NCBI RefSeq assembly: GCF_019703515.2
Contig: NC_059385.1
Span: 34,646,001-34,710,000, forward strand
Reading direction: 5' to 3'
Origin: Myxocyprinus asiaticus
Lineage: Eukaryota; Chordata; Actinopteri; Cypriniformes; Catostomidae
DNA length: 64,000 nucleotides
A program made the translations under genes and the position numbers. Under the pieces are notes generated by a model. It was not told where the DNA came from, ran no database searches, and saw nothing but the letters and a program-made list of their open reading frames with translations. This document shows positions 14,001-26,000 of the stretch, in pieces. Position 1 is the stretch's first letter; every line of letters starts with the position of its first letter.

Positions 14001-17000
14001 GCATAAACCTCTGCTTCACGCAGATGATATTTTATTATTTGTCTCTGAACCTACTAGATCTTTGCCTTGCCTCCACAGAATTATTAATTCCTTTTCCAAG
14101 TTCTCAGGATACAAAGTTAATTGGGCTAAATCCGAAGATTTGGCTTTGACAGCGTACTGCCCAGTAACGGCTTTTCAGCCGGGCGCCTTCCAGTGGCCCA
14201 AACAGGGCATTAAATATTTGGGGATTTTATTCCCAGCAAATTTGTCTGATTTAGTTAGAGTTAATTTTGACCCTTTAATAAAAAGGTTTTCGAGCGATGT
14301 CAGCAGGTGGGCTTCATTACATTTATTGATGATTGGGAAGGTTAATGTTATTAAAATGAATTGTATTCCAAAATTTAACTACCTGCTACAATCTCTCCCT
14401 GTAGATGTCTCCCTCTCTTATTTCAAGGTATCTGATAGCATAGCGAAGTCCTTCATTTGGAATGGTAAACGTCCCAGATTGCATTTTAATAAGTTACATA
14501 GGCTGATAGACAAAGGAGGGCTAGGCCTACCCAAAATTTTGTTTTATTACTATGCGTCCAGTCTCAGACATTTGGCTCACTGGTCACTTCCACCTGAGAG
14601 AGCCCTTCCCTGGTTTGTTATTGAACAGGCAGTTCTTGCCCCTATTTCGCCATTATAAAGCATCTCTATCAAACTAATCGGAAAAGTTACACCCCGTTAT
14701 TTCGCATTTACACTCGGTATGGACTAAAGTGTCCAGATTGTTTAAATTGGACACTTATTTAAATGCTGCCTCGAGCATATGGCAGAACCCAAGACTGTGT
14801 ATTGGCAAGTCTCCTTTCTGCTGGCCAGAGTGAATTGTGAGGGGGGTTGCTACACTCAGTGACCTATATGAAAGTGGTGTGTTGAGATCGTTTGAAAATT
14901 TGGTCCAACATTTTGGGATCCCCAGACCTCAGTTTTATAGGTATTTACAACTGCGCCACCTGCTTTGCACTATTTTTGGGAGTAGCACACATCCCCCTAA
15001 GGAGGCAGATGCTTTGGGAGAGGTGATTGCGGCTTTTGGAAAAGGTCTTGAGGCATCAGTGTACTACTCCCTGTTAATTCAGAGTATGGGGGATGGAGCC
15101 TTAACTTCTCTCAAGAAAGTATGGGAGAAAGATTTCAACTTGGCATTGGAGGAAGGAGTGTGGGCTAAGATTCTTAAAAACGTTAAGTCTGCATCTAGTG
15201 ATGCAAGGGTGCATCTTATACAATTCAAAATTTTGCACAGATTTTATTGGACCCCCTCTAGACTGTATAGGCTTGGTCTTAAAGACACACCCACCTGCTG
15301 GAGATGCCAATCGGAGGATGGAGACATGGCCCATGTTTTTTGGTGGTGTATCGAGATCCAGAAATTATGGTCAAAGGTTCAGAATTTTGTGTGTGATGTG
15401 GTGGGCACTCAGGTTTCATTTTGCCCCAGACTTTGTGTTCTGGGCAATGGGGCGGTCATCGATGTGGGGGATGGCCATATAGGGAACTGGGTTCTGACAT
15501 GTGTGATGATCACCAGGCAGGTTATTTTGAGGGGTTGGAGGTCAGTGGTGCGCCCCCATATCCAGAGTGGTACACGGAGGTGGGGAGGGTGGTAGCTTAT
15601 GAGGAGGTGTCATTTGGAAGACGGGGTGGCTTGGACAAGTTTGTTCGGAAATGGGGTAGGAGTTTTTGGAGGGATCACGGGTGGGGTGTGGAGAGAGTAG
15701 TGTGTATGTATGTGTGTGGGGGGGAGGAGGGGGTTATGGGGTTTAAATGTTGATTTTATATATATGTTTACATTTCATTGTAAAAAAAAAAAAAAAAAAA
15801 AAAAAGCACAAATCTGGGTTACGGTGAGGCACATACAATGGAAGTGAGTGTAGCCAATCTGTAAACATTAAAATACTCACTGTTTCAAAAGTATAGCCAC
15901 AAGATGTAAAGAATATGTGTGTTAACATGATTTTAGTGAGAAAAAATTTCTTATGAACATTTATAGGGTAAAGTTATATCCAATTTTACAACTTCGTTGC
16001 CATGACAAAGTAATGCCGTAAACCTTAAAATGACTGTAAAAAACAATCTGAACAACTTTATAGCTCAACTAATACACAACTTTTAACAGAAGAATTAATG
16101 TTGAGTGTTTTTATAAAATTATAAGCTTCACATTTCTGCTTTTACACCATCCAAAAATTTGCCACATTAACTTCCATTGTGGGAGACTCGTAACCTCAGA
16201 TTTGCTTTTTTAAAGAAAAGAGAAAAAAAAAGAAAAAAAAAAGAAGCAAAAATCGTGATTACAGTGAGACACAATGGAAGTGAATGTGGACAATTTCTGA
16301 AGGGTTTAAAAGGCAGAAATGTGAAGCTTATATTTTTATAAAAGCACTTACATTAATTCTTCTGTTAAAACTTCTGTATTATTTGAGCTGTAAAGTTGTT
16401 TTAATCATCATCATTTTTACAGTTGTTTTAGGGTTTGCATTAAATTTACATCATAATGGTAACAAAGTTGTAAAATTGGCTATAACTCTACACAGAAAAG
16501 GTTAGTAAGATATTTAATCACACGAAAATCATGTTAACACACGTTTATGTCTTGTGGCTATACTTTTGAAAAAGTTAGTATTTTAACGTTAAAAAATGGA
16601 CCCCCATTCACTTCCATTGTAAGTGTCTCACTTTACACTTCACATTTTAACCCAGATTTTTGCTTTTATTAAAGAAAAGGAGGGATGAGTCAAAATAATT
16701 TTTTTGTGGTAATCAACAATATGCCACAAATGCTGTCGACTGAGCATAACTTGTATTGAACCCGGAACATTCCTTTAAGGCAATTTTTCTAATTCCAAAT
16801 TAAAAATACAAGGTATCATCCTTCTATGTCTTCTATGCTTTCAAAGACTTCAATTTAATCAATCATTTAACTCAAATTCTTAATATGAATAACCAGATTG
16901 AGAATGTATTGCCTTTTACCATAAAATTCAATCAACATCAACTTACACTTTAAACAATAATAATATGTATCATTAGGCCTAAATAGAGGAACATTTTGGT

Positions 17001-20000
17001 AGCATTTTGGTCACATTCATTGGCATTTTTGTCCAGAGCCCCCCTTCATTTCTGACCCTAGTGTGCATATGCGTAGAGTGAGCAAACTCACAGTTTCTCC
17101 GGGCAGAGGTTTGAGTTTGCCCTCAGCGGCTGAAGTTTTGGCCTCTTGCATGTCCCTCTCCAGCCCCCGTACCACCGTCAGAGCATTATCAATCTCCAGA
17201 GGACCACATGCCTCCTGAGCCTGACAGACACACAGACAGAACCAAACAAATAACCCATGATGAGAGCAGGAAGAAGGAACACAGCACAGTTGAGGTAGAT
17301 AATATAACTCGGTTAACAACCACAAGAATTTCACTGAAGAAGTGTTCAGCAGGCCTCAGTCAGGCACATTTATTTTGTAAGATCCAGTTCTAGCAGTAAT
17401 GTTACATATCAAACAGGAGGTGTGTCATTACTAAAAGCAAAGTTGGCCTCCAAAAACCTAACCTATCTAATGAGGGAAAACTGAAATCTGAAACACACTG
17501 ATTGTACCTTATGTGCAGCCGTTCGAAGTTCAGCCAGAGCGCTGGCGAGGTTTTTGGCACACTGACTGAGCTGCATGGCGGACGCCTGGTCACTGATGGT
17601 GGGAACTGTGGCTTTGGCTGCTGTCACCATCTTGGCTCCAGGCTGACAGTGAACAAAATATACATGATGAGCTCATATGATGCAAATGTGTGCTCTTTAT
17701 AACTGTAGGTGAAGGTGTGAACAATGAATGAACCTGAAGGAAGTTCTGACTGGCTCCTATCAGAGCGAGCTGGGCACTGGGACTGTCGGGTTGTGCTTGA
17801 CTGCCCCTGACACCCTGAACCAACTGAGGGATCTGATCCGCCACCACCTGTCAAACAAATAGCATAAAGCAAATGTGTCATGTTGATTTTATCAAGAGCT
17901 CAGACACAGAACTACTTACTGAGAATTGTATATTTAACCAGGCTATTGTATTATCTAACACGTAACACTAATAACACTGTAATTGAGAAACTATTGTAAC
18001 TTCATAAAATATGTTTGATTGAAAGGGCTAAATTTGCTTTATAAAGCATTAAAGGCATCAGTAATCAATAAATGTAATTAACTTTTGGGCAATCCAATCA
18101 CAAGTGGTCAGACAAGACACACCACATCGCAAAAACAATTCAGCTTGTGACCACTTGTGTTCAGATTTCAAGGGGAGGGTCTCTAAACCTGGCATTAACA
18201 ATGTGTCATATGCGTTTTGACTACCTGTGTGTGTGGTGTTTGTGATCCGATCACAAAGCGTTTCGGACACCGTTTACACCTGTATTTAGTGCTTCTTAAT
18301 ACCAGGTGTCAACAGCATCTCATGTAAAATGTGATCCTTTTTTTTTTTTTTTTTTTACTATTGGCACTTTGATACAACTATCTGCGAGCTGATGTGAACT
18401 AATTTTGAGCCCAGAGAAACAGAAAGTGGCCTTTGCCATGGCACCCACCTTGCAGCTCTGTACAAGTTGTTGCTGGGCAGCAGGGTTTTTGTTGGAAGAA
18501 GCAGCATGTTGGGCAGCAGCTATAGTTTGAGTGGCGGCCGCAGCAGCCTGTTTCGCTGCATTCTAACAAACACAACAGAAATACATTTATTATAAAGACA
18601 GAGATATGTAAAATAATCCACAGAGAAAGTATGACTACTGTCACCCTTGTACAAATTTAAAACTAAATGACAGAATTGTTCAAACAAATGAAGATAAGAC
18701 AACATACAGATGTTTAAAGCTACAGTGTGTAATTTCCAATTGCAAATATAATTATTGTTTTCAAACAGGTTTCCCAAACACTCCCATATGCCACTACATA
18801 CATGTCTATACTGTATATATTAGGAATGTGCGGAATGACTAATTTCAATGATGTTTCAACATAAATATTGGAATTGACTAGTCGACTAGTCTAAAAAGTA
18901 AGAAACACTCAGAGAAGTAAAAAAAAAAACATTGTGTGCTTATGCAACCCATTTAAAATACGTAATCTATTCCAACAGCCAAATCTGACACTAAATTCCA
19001 CTGAAAAGGGGCATTTATCTGTGACGTGCTTGCCTATTAGGATCATTGTACATTAAATATAGAACATGACACGCATTGACTGCATCAACATTAGTGAATA
19101 CAGGCTTATTTATTGAAAACAACTGAATGAATAGTGTAGGACAAATCCCTAATAGTCTGTTCTTTTTTACGATTAACACTTTTAATTGATTCTCACAATT
19201 GAAACAGAAAAGCAAAACATACATACAGAGAATCAACTTTTAACCCCCATTATTCCCTTTCCCCCTCCCAATCCCCACCCTAACCCTAAAGAAATATCCC
19301 TGTGGTCAAAGTCTGAGTATACACACACACAAAAAAAGTATATATATATATATATATATAACACACATTTAAAACTACAAATCTCTCTCCACTGCCCCTC
19401 CCAGAGAGCCTTCTAAAAGGCTAAACTTTTTTTTTTTAATAACTCAGGTTGCCTGGCCTTCTAAATGACATTTCTTCAAATGCCGCTACCCTGCCAATCT
19501 CTGTGTACCACTCTTGAAATGAGGGCACTCCAGCTGACTTCCATCCCCTAAGAATGACCTGTCTGCCGATAATAACACTGGCTAGGACCCAATTTTTTAT
19601 GTGTTTATCCCCTATATTAATGACCACCCCATCGCCTAAAATACAGAGTCTGGGGCAAAATGATATTTGAGTGTCCAGTATGTCTCATAAAACTCTGAAC
19701 CCTCAACCAAAATTCTTGGATCTTAACAAACCACCAAAAAACATGGGTTGTGTCCCCATCCTCTGACTGGCATTGCCAGCAGGTGGGTGTCTCTTTAAAA
19801 CCAAACCCATCCAGTCTAGAGGGGGTCCAGTAGCATCGATGTAAAATCTTGAATTGCATAATTTAAGATGTAGACTTGACATTTTTTTTAATCCTAGCCC
19901 ACACTCCCTCCTCCAATACAAAGTTTAAATCTTTCTCCCATAATCTTTTGAGAGAAGTTGAAGCTCCGTCCCCAACACTCTGAATTAGCAGGGAGTAATA

Positions 20001-23000
20001 CACTGATGCCTCATGACCTTTTCCAAAAGCAGTAATCACCACTTCCAGAGTATCTGCCGCTTTAGGGGGGTGTAAACTACTCCCAAAAACAGTACAGAGC
20101 AGGTGGTGCAGCTGTAAATACCTAAAGAATTGAGACCTGGGAATCCCAAAATGTTGAACCATATTTTCAAAGGATCTCAACACTCCACTCTCATATAGGT
20201 CACCGAGTGTATTAACCTCCCTCACAATCCACTCTGTCCAGCAGAAAGGGGATTTATTAATACATAATTTTGGGAAATATGCTCAAAGCAACATTTAAAT
20301 AAATGTCTGAATTAAACACTCTGGATACTTTTGTCCATACCACGTGCAAATGTGAGATAACGGGGTGTAACTTAACTTCTCCGGTTAGTTTGATAGAAAG
20401 GCTTTGCAATGGGAGTACGGCGACGCCATGCGAAGGGCAGACATGTGAGAGATAGCTCTGCGCACTTTGCTAATTTTTTTAAATTATTTTCATGATATAA
20501 TCCGGTGAAATTCAATACACCCAGTTACACATTTACTGTTTGAGGTAAACATGGCAAAGAAGTCAAAATCCTCAGGCTATGGAGACATTAAAAGACACTT
20601 ACGGGTTCAAGATGGAAGACCAGAAAGGCCCGTGGACCGGGGACTCGATTTGGATGGCGCGGCGGGAGAAGGAATTCAGCATCAACTGTCCAACATGTCG
20701 GGGATGTTGACGAAGGTACTTGCGGACTTGGAGGATCTCGCTGTAATACGGCGATCGATTACGGCGATGGAAAAAAAATTCTCTGAGCTAGTCACAAGAG
20801 TGACAGATGTTGAAAAATGAATCTATTTTTTGGAGTCATCAGAGAGGGAATTAGCCGCTAATCCGCCCGCGACCAAAGTTGATTTGGAACGTGTTCTTGA
20901 AAAGCTTGAAGATCTTGAGAATAGAAGCCGCAGGAATAACATACGAATTGTTGGAATTCCTGAACATGAGGAGGGCAGAGATATGGTGAAATTCCTAGAG
21001 GAGCTTTTTTCGAGTCTGCTCGACATAACAGGCCACAAGCTGGAAATCGAGTAGCTCACAGAGTCCCAGCTCACAGATCTGCTAAGGGAGGATGGCCCCG
21101 ATCGATTCTGGCCAATTATTTTAGATCATCTGATAAAGATCTCGTGTTGCGCCAGGCGAGGAACAAAGGAAAGCTTTCTTGGAAGAATTACAATATTTTC
21201 TTGTTCCCGGACTTTGCGAACTCGACAAGAGAGAAACGCGATCGGTTTAGGGAATGCAAGGAACTCTTACATCAGCGGAAGATCACTTTTGCTCTGATGT
21301 TTCCAGCCAGACTGAGAATAAACACCAAGGACGGCAGCAAAGTATTTACATGTCCCAATCAGGCAATGTCTTTTATTGAAACAATGGGTGAGTAACCATT
21401 GGGTGTTTTTCTTGTGAGTGGATTGACTCACTGTACATACTCTGGCTTTCGGAGGAAGCTGGGCGCCATTTTTGTTTCCTTTTGCGTTGGCTCCGCCGAG
21501 TGGTTGGAGTTTGTTTTGTTTTGTGGATTAACACTTTCCTTAAAGAAACTTTTGCATTGACGGAAGATCACTTTTACAATGAACGGATGACCGCAAAATA
21601 TCTACATGCCCACACAAAGGATGTCTTTTATAAAGTTGGTGGACTGTGTAAATCATGGGATATACTTTTATGCGGCCTCCGAGCGAATTGACTCTTGACT
21701 ATCCGAGGAACCGGGAAGCATGTTTCGTTTCCTTTTGTGCTGGTTCCGCCTAGCGGTTGGAGCTTGTTTTGTTAAATAACATTACTTCGGGACATTTATG
21801 GATGATTCTGTCAGTTCCTTGTGCCTCCTGTTGGCTGGAGTATGATGTGTGGAGTATTTTTGTGGGACATTGGAATGATTATGTCATCTGCTGCACTCAT
21901 CAGCTGGCTCACTGAAGATTCGTTTGTCTGACCGAGGAAACTGAACGGCTTTATATCGGCTGGAATTTGTTTTGTGAAGGAACACACCTTCGAGACAGTT
22001 CTGTGAATGAGTCTACACATTCTCTGTGTTTATTCTGCCTATTGGCTGGGGTTTGTTTTACAAAATATTTGATGTTATGTAATTTTGCCTTACAAATTTG
22101 TGAGGAAAACTGAGCAATCTGATAGCAAAGATGTCGTGGGGGCTCTCGTAGGCGTACATGGACACTGAGTTTAAAGGGATTGACGCCGGTTGGCGCTGTT
22201 AATGCGCATGTTTTTCTTTTTTCTGTTTGTATTGTTCGGGAGGAAGTTCGGGGTTTTATTGTTGCATTAATGTTGAAATGTGGTCTTCATAATTTTGTTT
22301 TTGGCACACAATTTATTTTTTTCTATTATATCAAAATGTCAAATGTTAATATGAGTGTACTATCTCTCTCCACATGAAATGTGAATGGGTTGGAGCACCC
22401 CATAAAAAGAAGGAAGGTTATTTCTTTTCTTAAATGTAAGAAATATGATATAGTCTTTCTTCAAGAAATGCATCTTTCCCCGCAGGAAGCTGAAAAATTT
22501 GGGAAGATATGGGGTGGACATATTTTCTTTAGTGTTTGCTCAAGTAAGAGCAAGGGACTCATTATATTGGTAAATAAACATTTACAATTCAAATTTCTCA
22601 AACAATTTAATGATAAATTAGGAAGAGTCATTATTGTTTTAGCAGAAATTCAGGGGCAAAGTCTGATTTTGGCTAATATTTATGCACCTAACGCTGATGA
22701 TCAGGGCTTTTTTATAGATCTTGAAGGGATGCTGCAAACCGCTGGCACCCCTCATGATATAATATTGGGAGGAGACTTTAATCTTTTGATGGACTCAGTT
22801 ATTGATCATAGTGAAGCAAAAGTGTGCAAGCCCCTTAGAGCAACACTGACGCTTCAGAGGATGTGTAAAAATCTTGGTCTTACAGATATTTGGAGACTTT
22901 TGAACCCATCTGGTAGAGACTATACATTTTTTTCCATCAGTCCATAAGATTTATTCTAGAATAGATTTCTTTTTTTTTATATCCAAATCCCTCATTTCAT

Positions 23001-26000
23001 CTGTTGTTGATTGCTCAATTTGAAACATTTTAGTCTCGGATCACGCCCTGGTGAGTTTAGAGGTGTTGCCACATATAGAGAAAAATAAATCATATAGTTG
23101 GTGCCTTAATGTATCCCTTTTGCAAAATCCTGATTTCCAACAAATGTTAAAGACTGAAATCAGTCGGTATCCTCTGTGGGCGTGGCTTGGGAGGCACTTA
23201 AGGTGGTTCTTAGGGGTCAGATCATACAGTATGCCTCATTCATCAAAAAATCCAAAGCACGAGAACTCGTGGAGTTGGAAGGAAATATTAAAAGTGCAGA
23301 GGCAGAGCTGAAGCGCCGTATGTCATCTGATGGCCTTGGAGAATTGACCCGATTGAAATATACATATAATACTATTTTGTCACAGAAAGTGGAGTTTTGG
23401 TTATTCAGGGCAAGACAGTCAAATTTTGAGTCGGGAGACAAAGTAGGGAAGCTTTTGGCTAGATATATAAGGCAGAGAGAGTCTTTTTCTTCTACCATTC
23501 CCTCAGTGAAATCTGCTGGTGGTGAAATCTTTACCTCAGCAATTGATATTAATAATGCCTTTAAAGAATTCAATCTTGATCTTTATAGTTCCACATCTTC
23601 GTCTACTGATGAAGATATTAGAAACTTTGTGGAACCATTAGATCTTCCTAAACTGAAGACTGAGCAAAAAAAACGCTCTTGATTCTGAGATAACCTTGGA
23701 GGAGCTTGACGAGGTAATTAAGTCCCTACCTACTGGCAAGGCTCCGGGGCCAGATGGTTTTGCCGCAGAATTTTTTAGATCCTATGCTACAGAACTGGCT
23801 CCACTTTTGTTAGAAGTTTATACTGAAACATTAAAGAAGGGAAAGCTTCATCCAACCATGACACAAGCCCGGATCAGTCTGATTCTTAAAAAGATTCAGG
23901 AATTTTGGTTGAACATCCAGTGTTTTGTGTGTGACGTACTGGACACTCAGTTTTCATTTTGCCCCAGACTTTGTATTTTGGGTGATGGAGGGGTCCTGAA
24001 TATAGGAGATGGCGGAATAAACACAAAGAGCTTGTAGATTCATCCATAAAACTGTCCTGAAGGTGTGTTACTCTACAAAAACTCCAGCCGATAGATGGAA
24101 CCAGCACAAAAAGAGCACGCAGGTTCCTCAAACAGTCAAACGAATGTTCAGTGAGCCGGTTCACTCAAGCTGCAACGTGAGTTCAAACAAATGACTTACT
24201 CACTCCAATGACTTTGCAAGAAATACTCCATAAAATAAATTCCAGCCAATAGGCAGAATAAGCACAAAAAGAGCACACAGATTCCTCAAACAGTCAAGTG
24301 AATGTTCAGTGAGCCGGCCCACTCAGGCTTGCAATATGAGTACAAGATGACTTATTCACTCCATCGACTTTTGAAGGACATTGCTTGCTGTGGGCATGTG
24401 AATGTTTTACGGCCATCCCTAGCATCTATTTCTCAATTTGGCTGGGAATATCAGTGCAAAGTGACCTTCCGTTGATGTAAAAGTTTCTTGCATTCCTTGA
24501 ATCGATCACGATTCTCTTGTTGAATTCGCAAGGTCTGGGAACAAGAAAATGCTGTGGTTCTTCCAAGAAAGCCTTCCTTTACTCCTCGCCTCACGTAACA
24601 CAAGATTTTCATCGGATGATCTCAGAAATTTGGCCAGAATTGATCAGGGCCCTGTCTCCCTCTGCGGATCACCGAGCAGGAACCCTGTGAGCTCGCTCGA
24701 TTTCCAGTTTATGGCCTGCTATGTCGAGCAGATTCGGAAAGAGCCCATCCAGGAATTTCACCATATCCTGTCCCTCTGATCCCTCAGGAACTCTGACGAT
24801 ACGGACGTTATTCCGCCAGCCACAGTTTTCCATGTCCTCCAACTTCTCCCAGACATGCTCCAAATCCACCTTGGTCGCTAGCGGATTAGCAGATAATTTC
24901 CTCTCCAATGATTCCAGGTAATTGATCCATTTCTCGATATCCCCCACTTTTGTAACCACATCAGTGAACTTCACCTCCATGGCAGTGATCGATTGACGTA
25001 CCACAGCAAGATCCTCCAAGTCAGCAACAACCTTCGTCAGCATTGCCGACATGTTCAGCATCTCTCGCCGCATTTCCCGCACCTCCCCGACTAAATCGAC
25101 TCCCAGGCTTGCGGCCTGCTCGAGGGCATCAGCTTGAGCACACAAGTGTCTTTTAATGTCTCCAGAGCCCGAGGATTTTGAATTCTTTGACATATTGTCC
25201 TCCTAGAACAGTTATTGAACAGTGTATCGAATCTCACCAGTTTATGTCATTAAAAGTATTAAAACTAGCAAAGTGCGCAGAGCTCGCCATTCACACGTCC
25301 GATCCTCGCATGGCGCTACGTGACTCCCTAATAGCCTGTTCTTAACAGAATTCACCACGTAAAAGTTACTGAACATATTAAAACAGTCAGGACATTGTTG
25401 AAAATTATTCACAGCTAAGCCAAATCTACGAGAGAGAAAATATTTGCATATTTCTCAATGTACATTACGGCCTATGAACTAATATGACAGCTGTTTGGTA
25501 AAACACGTTAACCAATACAATTTACAATATAAAACAATAGATAGGATAGAAACAAATAGGTCTGTAAGAAATGTACAATAAAGGCCCGATATACGAAATC
25601 GAAGAACGAACAGGTTTGACATCATTTAGAACAAAATCTGTCCAAAAAGAAGTTGTTTTTGAGTTAGTTTCGGTGGTTCGTAAAAGCTCGCCTGGGCAAA
25701 CTTTAAGGAAAACTTCTGACCAGCTGCTAAACACCTTACTGCCATTGGTCAACATCATCGGTAGGTGTGATCAAGAGCTCCACCTACCACGAGGCTGACA
25801 GTTAATTCTGCTTACGTTCTTCAGTCAGTCAAAATAAGTCAATATGAACACACCGGCGTGCAGAGTTATTAGAGAGCTGGTGGAAATGTACCTACATCTA
25901 TACGATCATTCACGTAGAGACATTTTACAAGAACATGTCATGCAATTTTTTGTTTTTGTTTAATTAGTCTAAAAATACTCTAAACTGCCCATTCACTCAT

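Larger units (their letters stand above)
9089..15799 (+). mobile_element. L1-type LINE, copy 1 (near full length, dead)
   Basis: Starts near GGTCACGTGACGCCATGC and ends in a poly(A) of about 24. It is flanked by the near-identical duplications AAAAGCAAAAATC (ending 9088) and AAAAGCACAAATC (ending 15813), lying inside a foldback element. It carries broken ORF1 and ORF2 and, between them, a Tc1 insertion. Length without the Tc1 is about 5.6 kb, normal for an L1-clade fish LINE. It is antisense to tln1. Confidence 0.88.
8975..16778. mobile_element. TTAA-type foldback element split by L1
   Basis: Left arm 8975-9088 plus 15814-16225 pairs with right arm 16240-16778. For example CAGCATTTGTGGCATA at 9010 is the complement of sequence near 16720, and the CAATGGAAGTGA blocks pair. 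The right border ends TTAA at 16775-16778. The left border is too decayed to fix. Without the L1 the element is about 1.1 kb and nearly one long hairpin. Confidence 0.75.
20409..24012 (+). mobile_element. L1-type LINE, copy 2 (internally deleted, no 3' end)
   Basis: Starts GAGTACGGCGACGCCATGCG, matching the 5' end of copies 1 and 3. It holds ORF1, spacer and ORF2 up to the start of the RT, then jumps to the ORF2 C-terminal region at about 23893 and stops at 24012 without poly(A). Joined head-to-head to copy 3 at both ends. Confidence 0.82.
19164..25324 (-). mobile_element. Chimeric L1 insertion (minus-strand L1 with plus-strand L1 inside)
   Basis: Flanked by TCCCTAATAGTCTGTTCTT (19146-19164) and TCCCTAATAGCCTGTTCTT (25325-25343), 18 of 19 matching. 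Minus-strand L1 5' end and ORF1 lie at 25324-24012. Its ORF2 C-terminus, 3' UTR and short A-tail lie at 20408-19164. Between them, 20409-24012 is a plus-strand L1 with its own 5' end. The minus copy's endonuclease and most of its RT are absent. Confidence 0.8.

Noticed and set aside
13585..14658. 357-codon open frame as an active reverse transcriptase gene
   Set aside because: It is an internal part of L1 ORF2 whose upstream and downstream parts are frame-shifted, so it cannot be expressed as a complete enzyme.
20409..20409. Twin priming as the full explanation of the L1 chimera
   Set aside because: Twin priming inverts one segment of a single L1. Here the 5' end and ORF1 occur twice, so two L1 copies are required.
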